Part shown: piece after piece, positions 1 to 4,948 of the stretch
Numbering within the stretch: the first letter of the stretch is position 1
How the letters are laid out: every line of letters starts with the position of its first letter
Assembly: GCA_964366455.1 (NCBI GenBank)
Contig: CAYISZ010000025.1
Span: forward strand, 1-5,216
Reading direction: 5' to 3'
From: CAZLQR01 sp964366455
Lineage (GTDB): Bacteria; Patescibacteriota; Microgenomatia; UBA1406; GWC2-37-13
Length of the DNA: 5,216 nt
The notes under the pieces: model-generated
Told to the model about the DNA's origin: nothing
The model's database searches: none
Seen by the model: only the letters and a program-made list of their open reading frames with translations
Position numbers and translations under genes: made by a program

Positions 1-1
1 G

Positions 2-607
2 CCTGAGCAGGAAAAAATAGTATTAGGTGAGCTTAAAAAAGAAGATGGTAAGGTCACTGTACTAAGAGCTGAAACCGTAGGCGCTACGCTTGGAAAAGAA
101 ACAATTGCCAAAACAATCACGGCATCTATCGTGGCTATACTTGGAATTCTTATTTATTTAACGTTCACGTTTAAAAGTCTGAACTTTGCAGTGTCAGCGG
201 TTGTAGCTCTACTGCATGATCTTTTAGTCATGGTAGGTGGATATTCAATTGTTTCACACTTATTTGGCGCAGAGCTGAACACGTTGTTTGTAACGGCAAT
301 TCTAACGACGATGTCATTTTCGGTTCACGACACCATAGTTATTTTCGACAAAATACGCGAGTACAGAAGATCAAAGTCGGAAGATATTGTTCTAAGTGCG
401 AACAGAGCCGTAACCGAGACAATTATTAGATCTATAAACAACTCCATGACAATCGTGTTTATGCTTCTTGCGCTTATTTTATTTGGAGGATCGACCATTC
501 GATTTTTTATCGTAGCTCTTTTGATAGGTACGATTACAGGAACCTACTCCTCTCCGTTTGTTGCAACGCCATTTTTGGTTTGGCTCGAAAATAGGAAAAA
601 TAAATAA
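2..607 (+). CDS. secF: Protein translocase subunit SecF (5'-truncated by the window edge)
   Basis: SecF works with SecD in the cytoplasmic membrane, using the proton motive force to help the SecYEG channel complete protein export. The reading frame is open from base 2 and encodes 201 residues; family members are about 300, so this is the C-terminal part. Visible are VGATLG (residues 26-31, matching the family's VGPxLG just before a membrane segment), about five hydrophobic segments (roughly 37-56, 61-84, 93-115, 148-163, 167-191), and the signature HDTIVIFDKIRE (109-120) with its two Asp residues. The usual GYSxNDT is SFSVHDT here, a variant I associate from memory with Patescibacteria. The GTG at 131 is internal and not a start. 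The stop TAA (605-607) shares its last A with the ATG of the next gene, suggesting coupled translation. SecD would be expected upstream, outside the window. Confidence 0.93.
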   Translation, partial: PEQEKIVLGELKKEDGKVTVLRAETVGATLGKETIAKTITASIVAILGILIYLTFTFKSLNFAVSAVVALLHDLLVMVGGYSIVSHLFGAELNTLFVTAILTTMSFSVHDTIVIFDKIREYRRSKSEDIVLSANRAVTETIIRSINNSMTIVFMLLALILFGGSTIRFFIVALLIGTITGTYSSPFVATPFLVWLENRKNK

Positions 608-1221
608 TGAAAATTCTCACATATCCTCTTGGAGAACTTCAGGCTAACTGCTATTTTTTAATTCAAGACAAAGACTGTGTAATTATTGACGCCGGAGATT
701 CCGCTGATTTTATTCTTGAGGAAGTTTCAAGGCAGAATTTAAATGTTAAAGCCATCATTGCAACACATGGACATTTTGATCATGTGATGGCAGTGGGGGA
801 GCTGCAGGCTTCACTCGATGTTCCGTTTTATATCTCTTCCAAAGACCAATTTCTTCTAGATCGAGTCGCAGAAACCGCAAAACACTTTCTCGGGCATGTT
901 CCAATCGTTATTCCAATCAAAAGCAGTGAAGATTTGGTTGCTGGAGAAATTCAAATTTCAAATTTCACATTTCAAATTTTGGCGACCCCCGGCCACACTC
1001 CAGGAAGTGTTTGTATTTACAGTAAGGAAGATAGCACTTTGTTTACCGGAGACACTTTATTTAAAGATGGAATTGGGAGGTATGATTTCTCATATTCGAA
1101 TAAGAAACAATTATTTGAGTCGATTAATAATTTGTTTGTTACGTTACCTGATGAGACGCTTATTTATCCTGGCCATGGAGATCCTTCAACGCTAGGAGCA
1201 GAGCAGACTTCTCATTTTTGA
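607..1221 (+). CDS. Metallo-beta-lactamase-fold hydrolase, glyoxalase II-like
   Basis: A 204-residue, probably cytoplasmic two-metal hydrolase. The metal-binding set is complete: THGHFDH (H54, H56, D58, H59), H130 in TPGHTPGS, D149 in FTGDTLF, and H190 in YPGHG. The order and length match the hydroxyacylglutathione hydrolase-like group of the MBL superfamily. The family contains thioester hydrolases and many members with unknown substrates, so glyoxalase II activity is not proven; short bacterial members often act on other thiols or other esters. The usual GRTDF after the GDTLF motif reads GRYDF here. The ATG is fixed by the one-base overlap with secF, with a weak AGGA 10 bases upstream (593-596). 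The last 62 bp overlap the 3' end of the opposing CCA-enzyme gene. A 7-bp repeat tract lies inside the gene at 946-980 without changing the expected domain spacing. Confidence 0.9.
   Translation: MKILTYPLGELQANCYFLIQDKDCVIIDAGDSADFILEEVSRQNLNVKAIIATHGHFDHVMAVGELQASLDVPFYISSKDQFLLDRVAETAKHFLGHVPIVIPIKSSEDLVAGEIQISNFTFQILATPGHTPGSVCIYSKEDSTLFTGDTLFKDGIGRYDFSYSNKKQLFESINNLFVTLPDETLIYPGHGDPSTLGAEQTSHF
946..980 (+). repeat. Five tandem 7-bp units, consensus AAATTTC, inside the MBL-fold gene
   Basis: From 946 the sequence runs as consecutive 7-mers. The units starting at 953 and 960 are exact AAATTTC; those at 946, 967 and 974 differ by one or two bases. The tract encodes residues around EIQISNFTFQIL, which looks like a normal beta-strand segment before the TPGH motif. 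The protein therefore does not appear to carry an obvious insertion. The tract may be repeat-derived or simply AT-rich coding sequence. Confidence 0.6.
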
Positions 1222-2521
1222 GTTTGCCGTCTTCGACCTGTTGAAAAAGTTTTTCCAGAATCTCTCCAACTTTTTTACTAGGTTTCAGTTTTAGTTCTTT
1301 CATGACGTCCTCACCGCTGATTTTGAGGTCGGCAACAGAGAATACATGTTTTTGAACCTCTTCCAATCTTTTCTTGAAAAGATCCAATCTCCATGACGTA
1401 GGCGTTGCCCCTGAACCAATGCGGTCTCCGGTTCGTAGGTCTAGCATATCCTGAAGATAATCTTTTGTTACGTCTCGGATAAATCTACGGACAGCCTTAT
1501 CCGTCTGATTTTCATCAACCGTAAACTGGTGATGCTTGACTAAAATGACTAGCTTTTCTTTTTCTTTTTTGGATAACTTTAATCTGTCTGCAATTTTTTG
1601 TACTTGCTTGTCTCCAACAACCTCATGATTGTGAAATGTAATTTGTCCAGTCTTATCTTTTCTGTACGTTTCAACTTTACCGATGTCATGTAGAAGAGTA
1701 GCGAGTCGAGTAATAGGATCTTTGGAAGGACAATGCTTGAGAGCCATTACTAAATGAGTTCCCACGTCATAGATGTGATGACGATTTGGACTTTTTTGGT
1801 CGATGGTGAAACATGCATCTAGCTCTGGCAAAATTTGCTCAAGGAGTCCTGTGCTTCTTAGAAATAAAATACCCTCTGCAGCATTGTCGGAAACAATGAT
1901 TCTCATCAACTCATCGCGAATGCGTTCTCCTGATATCTTCTTTATATTCGTAGCATTTTTGCGAATTGATTCTCTTGTTTTTTCTTCAAGTAGGAAGCCG
2001 AGCTCTGATGTTAAACGAACTGCTCGCATCATTCGCAAAGCATCCTCTGCAAAACGATTATCTGGGTTCCCAACAGCGACAATCAGTTTTTGCTTAAGAT
2101 GTTTTCGACCATCATACGGATCAATCAATACTGGTTTACCCTGAACGTAATGAAGGGCAATTGCGTTAATAGTAAAGTCGCGTCTAGCAAGATCTTCTTC
2201 CACAGTGTCTGCCCATTCGATTTTATCTGGGTGACGTGAGTCCGAATAGTCGCTTTCTTTTCTATGTGTGGTTACCTCCAAGATCAAGTCTTGGAATTTA
2301 ACTCCAACAGTTCCGAAGCTATTGTTGTAAAAACTATCGGGGAACAGATTTTTCAGTTCTTCCGGTTTGGCATTGGTTGTGAAGTCCCAGTTGTATCCGC
2401 CAGCTGGCGGACTCTTTTTCAGAAGTAGATCGCGTACAGCGCCACCTACTACATAGACCTTATAACCGTTTCCGGTAAAGATATCCATGAATTTCAATAT
2501 GTGGGCTGGTAGTTGTACCAT
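1160..2521 (-). CDS. cca: CCA tRNA nucleotidyltransferase / poly(A) polymerase family, with HD domain
   Basis: The family adds or repairs the 3' CCA of tRNAs using CTP and ATP; some members are poly(A) polymerases. At 453 residues this has the bacterial class II layout. The nucleotidyltransferase head carries VVGGAVRDLLL (24-34), WDFTTNA (45-51), LEVTTHRKE (81-89) and RRDFTINAIAL (113-123). These are followed by AEDALRMMRAVR (158-169), the ERIRDE motif (199-204), and an HD domain with H256 and LLHDIGK (H278, D279), then DRIGSG (366-371). Two oddities stand out. The catalytic DxD pair reads N44-W-D46, and the loop before it is about four residues longer than usual because a GC-rich palindrome encodes PPAGG (38-42). 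The start ATG lies six bases after a perfect TATAAT on the minus strand. The 3' end overlaps the convergent MBL-fold gene by 62 bp. Family assignment is firm; CCA addition rather than poly(A) activity is likely but not certain. Confidence 0.93.
   Translation of the reverse strand: MVQLPAHILKFMDIFTGNGYKVYVVGGAVRDLLLKKSPPAGGYNWDFTTNAKPEELKNLFPDSFYNNSFGTVGVKFQDLILEVTTHRKESDYSDSRHPDKIEWADTVEEDLARRDFTINAIALHYVQGKPVLIDPYDGRKHLKQKLIVAVGNPDNRFAEDALRMMRAVRLTSELGFLLEEKTRESIRKNATNIKKISGERIRDELMRIIVSDNAAEGILFLRSTGLLEQILPELDACFTIDQKSPNRHHIYDVGTHLVMALKHCPSKDPITRLATLLHDIGKVETYRKDKTGQITFHNHEVVGDKQVQKIADRLKLSKKEKEKLVILVKHHQFTVDENQTDKAVRRFIRDVTKDYLQDMLDLRTGDRIGSGATPTSWRLDLFKKRLEEVQKHVFSVADLKISGEDVMKELKLKPSKKVGEILEKLFQQVEDGKLKNEKSALLLALKDLHGQDK
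2396..2411. repeat. Perfect 16-bp GC-rich palindrome in the CCA-enzyme gene
   Basis: TCCGCCAGCTGGCGGA equals its own reverse complement over all 16 bases and stands out in an AT-rich window. It encodes PPAGG between the VRD motif and the catalytic (D)xD motif. No second copy was found by eye in this window. From memory, palindromes of this type recur many times in some Patescibacteria genomes; this could not be checked here. Confidence 0.8.
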
Positions 2522-2527
2522 GGGTTC

Positions 2528-2533
2528 ATTATA
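2528..2533 (-). promoter_or_regulatory. -10 box TATAAT for cca, directly before its start codon
   Basis: On the minus strand TATAAT is followed by GAACCC and then the ATG at 2521. Transcription normally starts about seven bases past the -10 box, which would place +1 on or next to the start codon, giving a leaderless mRNA. No good -35 is visible; the best is TTGTAT with a 19-bp spacer. The gap to the divergent gene is only 26 bp. Confidence 0.6.
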
Positions 2534-2547
2534 CTAGAGGAACCCCA

Positions 2548-2955
2548 ATGCTATACAAAAAACACAGACCTTATAGAGTTCTTCTAATGCAGATTGTCAG
2601 TACTCCATTTATTTGGATACTACTTGTTCCGGTGTTAATTACAGATCTTGCAATTGAGCTTTATCACAGGCTATGTTTCCCGATGTTTGGAATACCAATT
2701 GTGAAGCGAAGCAATTACATAGTATTTGACAGATTTAAACTAGAATACATAACTATGCCTGAGAAACTTTACTGTCTCTACTGTAGTTATGTAAACGGAT
2801 TTTTTCATTACGCAACAAAAATTGCATTTGAGACTGAAAAATACTGGTGTGGAATCAAACATAAGAATTTTCCCGGTTATGTAGAGCTAGTAGACCATAA
2901 GGGCTTTGTAGAGTATGGAAATGAGAAGGCCTATCGCGAGAGATACGATAACTAA
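2548..2955 (+). CDS. Small conserved protein with N-terminal membrane segment and Cys/Glu motifs, unknown function
   Basis: A 135-residue protein. A basic start (KKHRPYR) is followed by a hydrophobic stretch at about 11-35 that would act as a membrane anchor. Next come a basic patch (IVKRSNYIVFDRFKLEYI, 51-68), a Cys pair (C76-x2-C79 in YCLYCSYVNG), and FETEKYWCGIKHK (94-106) holding E95, E97, C101 and H105. I recognise the pattern, from memory, as a widespread uncharacterised family in which YCxYxNG, ETExYWC and the IKH motif are conserved. The paired Cys, Glu and His residues could bind a metal, which is inference only. AGAGGA at 2536-2541, six bases before the ATG, is a good ribosome-binding site. 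A TATACT at 2530-2535 could be its -10, although a start of transcription at the usual distance would cut off that site. The stop codon overlaps that of the convergent NUDIX gene. Confidence 0.82.
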   Translation: MLYKKHRPYRVLLMQIVSTPFIWILLVPVLITDLAIELYHRLCFPMFGIPIVKRSNYIVFDRFKLEYITMPEKLYCLYCSYVNGFFHYATKIAFETEKYWCGIKHKNFPGYVELVDHKGFVEYGNEKAYRERYDN

Positions 2956-3476
2956 GAACTAAAAACTTTCAGAAGCGCTTCACGGTACTTGGGTAGTAGC
3001 TTTTTCTTCAAAACTTCATCAAATGTGTACCAGCCGCCTTCATGAAACTCGTTGGGGTCAAACTTAAAATTCGGAGTTGAGTCTAATTCAATTTTATAAA
3101 AAAAGTCATAGTGCTCAGCGCATCTTTGCCTATTTACATTTTCAAAATGAGTCAGGTCAAAAAGAGTGGCGCTTGAAGTTTTTAAACCAATTTCCTCTTC
3201 ACATTCGCGTAGTGCGGTTTGAAGCGGAGCTTCGCCCGCATCCATGTGACCACCTGCTCCCATCCATGAGTCAGACTTGATATGGTGACCTGCAAACATT
3301 TTATTTTCCTTCTTACAAAGCACCACAACTCCCACACAAAAATGGTCTTCCACTCCATCGGCCTTATAATACTTATTGTTTTTCAGCAACCGTTTTTTGA
3401 ATGCTTGAATCGTTTTTTTATCAATAGAGAGTAATTTACTTGCCTCTTCGAAGGTCTTTTTAATTGGTGAAGTCAT
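2952..3476 (-). CDS. NUDIX hydrolase
   Basis: NUDIX enzymes cleave nucleoside diphosphates linked to another group, such as oxidised dNTPs, ADP-ribose or dinucleotide polyphosphates. The protein has 174 residues with a complete NUDIX box. G76 and E82 fit GX5E, and after seven residues comes R90-E91-C92-E93-E94-E95-I96-G97-L98, matching REUXEEXGU except that Cys replaces the usual aliphatic residue. E94 and E95 are the expected metal ligands. An extra helical, Lys-rich N-terminal region (about 1-40) precedes the domain. The preceding WMGAGGHMDAGE resembles NTP-cleaning members, but the substrate cannot be told from sequence. The ATG at 3476 overlaps the TGA of nfo by four bases (ATGA) with no Shine-Dalgarno seen, so it is probably translated by coupling to nfo. 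Its stop overlaps the stop of the convergent small membrane protein gene. Confidence 0.92.
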   Translation of the reverse strand: MTSPIKKTFEEASKLLSIDKKTIQAFKKRLLKNNKYYKADGVEDHFCVGVVVLCKKENKMFAGHHIKSDSWMGAGGHMDAGEAPLQTALRECEEEIGLKTSSATLFDLTHFENVNRQRCAEHYDFFYKIELDSTPNFKFDPNEFHEGGWYTFDEVLKKKLLPKYREALLKVFSS

Positions 3477-4300
3477 GAAATAAACGATTTAAATATTTCA
3501 ATATTTTTTTTGTCTGGACCTTCACCTTTAAAACCTGGGACCTCGAGAATACAAGGTACTTTTTTTGTTTTAGGGTGATTAAGAATATTTTTAAAAGCTT
3601 CTGTCCCTACTTCACCCATCCCAATGTTCTCATGACGATCTCGAAGAGAACCAAATGGATCCTTACTGTCATTTATATGCCAAAGAGAAAGTCTTTCAAG
3701 TCCAATGGTTTTATCAAAGACTGTAAGAAAATCATTATATGATTTGGCTGTTCGCAGGTCGTAACCCGCAGCATGAAGATGGCAGGTATCAAGACATACC
3801 TTAAGTCTCTTGTCTTTCAGCTCATCAATTATTTCTGCAATCTCCTCAATGGTCTGGCCAACCTTTCTATTACCTGCATTCTCGATTATAAACTCAACAT
3901 CCTTTGGCATTTTTTCTAAAACATCAGCAATATTGTCACATAGTTGTTTGTGATTTTTACCGTTATCCTTATATGAGCCTAGATGAACAATACTACCTCT
4001 GACACCCATTTTTGAGGCTATTCTTAGTTCGTGTGTAAGAAGTTGCTTTGAAAGATTGGCTATTCTACTTCCGTCAGCAAGGTTGATTAGATAAGATGCA
4101 TGAAAATATACCGGGGAAACATCTTGTGTTTTTGCTTCTTTTTTAAACTCATCGGCAGTTGCATCATCAATCTTGGCAAAGTTCCATCCGCGAGGTGATG
4201 CGCAGAAAATTTGAACAGCATTTCCACCAATATCTAAAGTTCTTTGAATTGCGTTAATATGTCCACCGGCAATTGAAAGATGCGCTCCGATTCGATGCAT
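3473..4300 (-). CDS. nfo: Endonuclease IV (AP endonuclease)
   Basis: Endonuclease IV cuts the DNA backbone 5' to abasic sites and clears blocked 3' ends in base-excision repair. It is a TIM-barrel enzyme with three zinc ions. Starting at 4300 the protein has 275 residues, close to the family's usual 280. All nine expected metal ligands are visible: H67 (FHASYLINLA), H106 (VHLGS), E140 (IIENAG), D171 and H174 (CLDTCHLHAAGYD), H208 (WHINDSKDPFGS), D221 and H223 (DRHENIG), and E253 (LEVPG). The frame stays open 22 codons further upstream to 4366, but MHRIGAHLSIAGG is the family's normal N-terminus. That extension would also cross the promoter and the divergent gene, so 4300 is chosen. It is first in a two-gene unit with the NUDIX hydrolase. 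Confidence 0.96.
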   Translation of the reverse strand: MHRIGAHLSIAGGHINAIQRTLDIGGNAVQIFCASPRGWNFAKIDDATADEFKKEAKTQDVSPVYFHASYLINLADGSRIANLSKQLLTHELRIASKMGVRGSIVHLGSYKDNGKNHKQLCDNIADVLEKMPKDVEFIIENAGNRKVGQTIEEIAEIIDELKDKRLKVCLDTCHLHAAGYDLRTAKSYNDFLTVFDKTIGLERLSLWHINDSKDPFGSLRDRHENIGMGEVGTEAFKNILNHPKTKKVPCILEVPGFKGEGPDKKNIEIFKSFIS

Positions 4301-4307
4301 AGGCTTT

Positions 4308-4313
4308 ATTATA
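4308..4313 (-). promoter_or_regulatory. -10 box TATAAT for nfo, seven bases before its start codon
   Basis: On the minus strand TATAAT is followed by AAAGCCT and then the ATG at 4300. A 17-bp spacer upstream leads to TTACGA, a weak -35 (3 of 6 consensus bases). The distance implies a transcript beginning at or within a base or so of the start codon. No Shine-Dalgarno is present. This supports the 4300 start for nfo. Confidence 0.65.
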
Positions 4314-4318
4314 CTCAG

Positions 4319-4327
4319 TGATATAAT
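4319..4327 (+). promoter_or_regulatory. Extended -10 (TGATATAAT) for the divergent gene at 4336
   Basis: TG-A-TATAAT fits the extended -10 pattern TGnTATAAT, which can work without a strong -35. Only eight bases separate it from the ATG at 4336, again pointing to a leaderless or nearly leaderless mRNA. It lies back-to-back with the nfo -10 box inside a 35-bp intergenic gap, so the two promoters probably compete for polymerase. Confidence 0.6.
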
Positions 4328-4335
4328 AGTTCGTA

Positions 4336-4722
4336 ATGGAAAATCCAACTGGAGAAAATCGTCCAATCGACATAGAAAAAAGGGGCAAGCGGGAACTGTT
4401 TGAATTTGATGATGACTCTAGCTCCAGCACTGAAAGACTAAGTGTAGTCTTAACAGTAAAGGATGACGAAAGGTTTCCCAACATCCCATCTAATGGGAGT
4501 TTTGTAGTGAGCAAGAAAGGTAAATTTCTAGCGGAGGTTCGTGGAGAATTACAGCAACATAGAAGAGACAAAGCCGTTGAGTTTCGAGCAGTAAGTTCAC
4601 ATAATTTCACTAAATACAGCGCTTTCACGGCGCATATGCCAAGGGTGGTTGGTCGAACAATAGCGGAAGTGGTAACGAGAGGATTTGTAGGTGGTGGTAT
4701 TCGGATAAAAGCAATGCATTAA
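4336..4722 (+). CDS. Hypothetical protein, probably frameshifted near its 3' end
   Basis: I do not recognise this 128-residue protein. It opens with a charged, low-complexity N-terminus (MENPTGENRP, then DDDSSSSTE at about 25-33). A mixed region follows with strand-like stretches (LSVVLTVKDDERF, NGSFVVSKKGKFLAEVRGE) and then VVGRTIAEVVTRGFVGGGI (104-122). There are no obvious membrane segments, signal peptide or catalytic motif. The start is supported by the extended -10 box eight bases upstream and by position opposite nfo; there is no Shine-Dalgarno. The stop TAA (4720-4722) comes just where protein-like sequence begins in another frame (see 4686-4844). This suggests that the true protein was about 168 residues and was cut short by a one-base loss or a sequencing error. 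The overlapping minus-strand frame is Ser/Leu-rich and looks like a shadow. Confidence 0.6.
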   Translation: MENPTGENRPIDIEKRGKRELFEFDDDSSSSTERLSVVLTVKDDERFPNIPSNGSFVVSKKGKFLAEVRGELQQHRRDKAVEFRAVSSHNFTKYSAFTAHMPRVVGRTIAEVVTRGFVGGGIRIKAMH

Positions 4723-4844
4723 GCGAGGATGCCTTAAGCCTCTACGGTACGTATCTTGCCGGAGATCCTAGACTCGAAGTAATGCCTCCATCTCCTGCAA
4801 CAGAAAATAGATACTTGGTTACTGCAAGACCAAAGGCTAAATAA
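4686..4844 (+). pseudogene. Out-of-frame continuation of the 4336 gene
   Basis: In the frame ending with TAA at 4842-4844 there is a coding-like tail without its own usable start codon near the beginning: WWYSDKSNALSEDALSLYG, then TYLAGDPRLEV, then ENRYLVTARPKAK. Its composition is balanced and it ends in a basic tail, unlike random frame reading. It lies in the -1 frame relative to the 4336 gene, and the switch would fall between about 4681 and 4720. Joining the two gives one protein of about 168 residues. No homolog is recognised. Confidence 0.55.
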
Positions 4845-4862
4845 AACTTCACAAAAAACCTC

Positions 4863-4891
4863 TTGACTTCTGTTAGCAGACTTGGTATATT
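4863..4891 (+). promoter_or_regulatory. Housekeeping promoter of hrcA (TTGACT, 17 bp, TATATT)
   Basis: TTGACT at 4863-4868 and TATATT at 4886-4891 are separated by exactly 17 bp and each match the sigma-70 consensus in 5 of 6 bases. Transcription would start near 4898, giving a leader of about 50 bases before the hrcA ATG. The CIRCE-like operator covers the spacer, the -10 box and the predicted start, which is the right place for repression by HrcA. Confidence 0.8.
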
Positions 4892-4899
4892 ATTGCTAA
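4873..4899 (+). promoter_or_regulatory. Degenerate CIRCE operator (HrcA binding site)
   Basis: The CIRCE consensus is TTAGCACTC, nine bases, GAGTGCTAA. Here the left arm is TTAGCAGAC and the right arm is TATTGCTAA, with exactly nine bases between. The outer six bases of both arms are perfect (TTAGCA and TGCTAA), and 14 of 18 arm positions match. The spacing, position over a promoter and location directly before hrcA make autoregulation by HrcA very likely, though the inner three bases of each arm are not complementary. Confidence 0.8.
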
Positions 4900-4910
4900 A
4901 TAGGTATTTC

Positions 4911-4945
4911 ATACGACATACGTTATACGAAATACAGTATACGAA
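4911..4945 (+). repeat. Five tandem 7-bp units (consensus ATACGAA) in the hrcA leader
   Basis: Units begin at 4911, 4918, 4925, 4932 and 4939. All five start with ATAC, four continue with G, and the last two bases vary; the third and fifth are identical ATACGAA. The tract fills most of the untranslated leader and ends three bases before the ATG, where no Shine-Dalgarno is present. GTATTTC (4904-4910) and GAAATAC (4929-4935) are perfect inverted copies that could form an imperfect hairpin over the first units. Confidence 0.8.
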
Positions 4946-4948
4946 TTT

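Noticed and set aside
896..1195. Alternative plus-strand frame inside the MBL-fold gene
   Set aside because: The other frame carries every metal-binding motif; this one is rich in Phe, Trp and Arg and has no support.
1219..1221. TGA read as glycine (code 25, as in Gracilibacteria)
   Set aside because: TGA ends both the MBL-fold gene right after its normal C-terminal motif and nfo at its normal length, and no gene here has an internal TGA.
1803..2144. Plus-strand open frame inside cca
   Set aside because: Antisense to the strongly conserved EDALRMMR and ERIRDE region; composition and lack of start signals mark it as a shadow.
4301..4366. Upstream extension of nfo by 22 codons
   Set aside because: The family N-terminus begins at the internal Met (MHRIGAHLS), and the extension would run through the -10 boxes and into the divergent gene.
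4254..4628. Minus-strand open frame opposite the 4336 gene
   Set aside because: Ser/Leu-rich composition typical of an antisense shadow, overlaps the nfo start and promoter, no start signals.
4705..4711. Programmed -1 frameshift at ATAAAAG
   Set aside because: Does not fit the X XXY YYZ slippery pattern in the zero frame and has no clear downstream stem; kept only as a less likely explanation of the frame change.
4722..4740. Possible terminator hairpin around GAGG and CCTC
   Set aside because: Only a four-base stem, no T-run after it, and it lies inside the probable coding tail.
4911..4945. CRISPR-like array
   Set aside because: Units are 7 bp with no spacers, far too short for CRISPR repeats.
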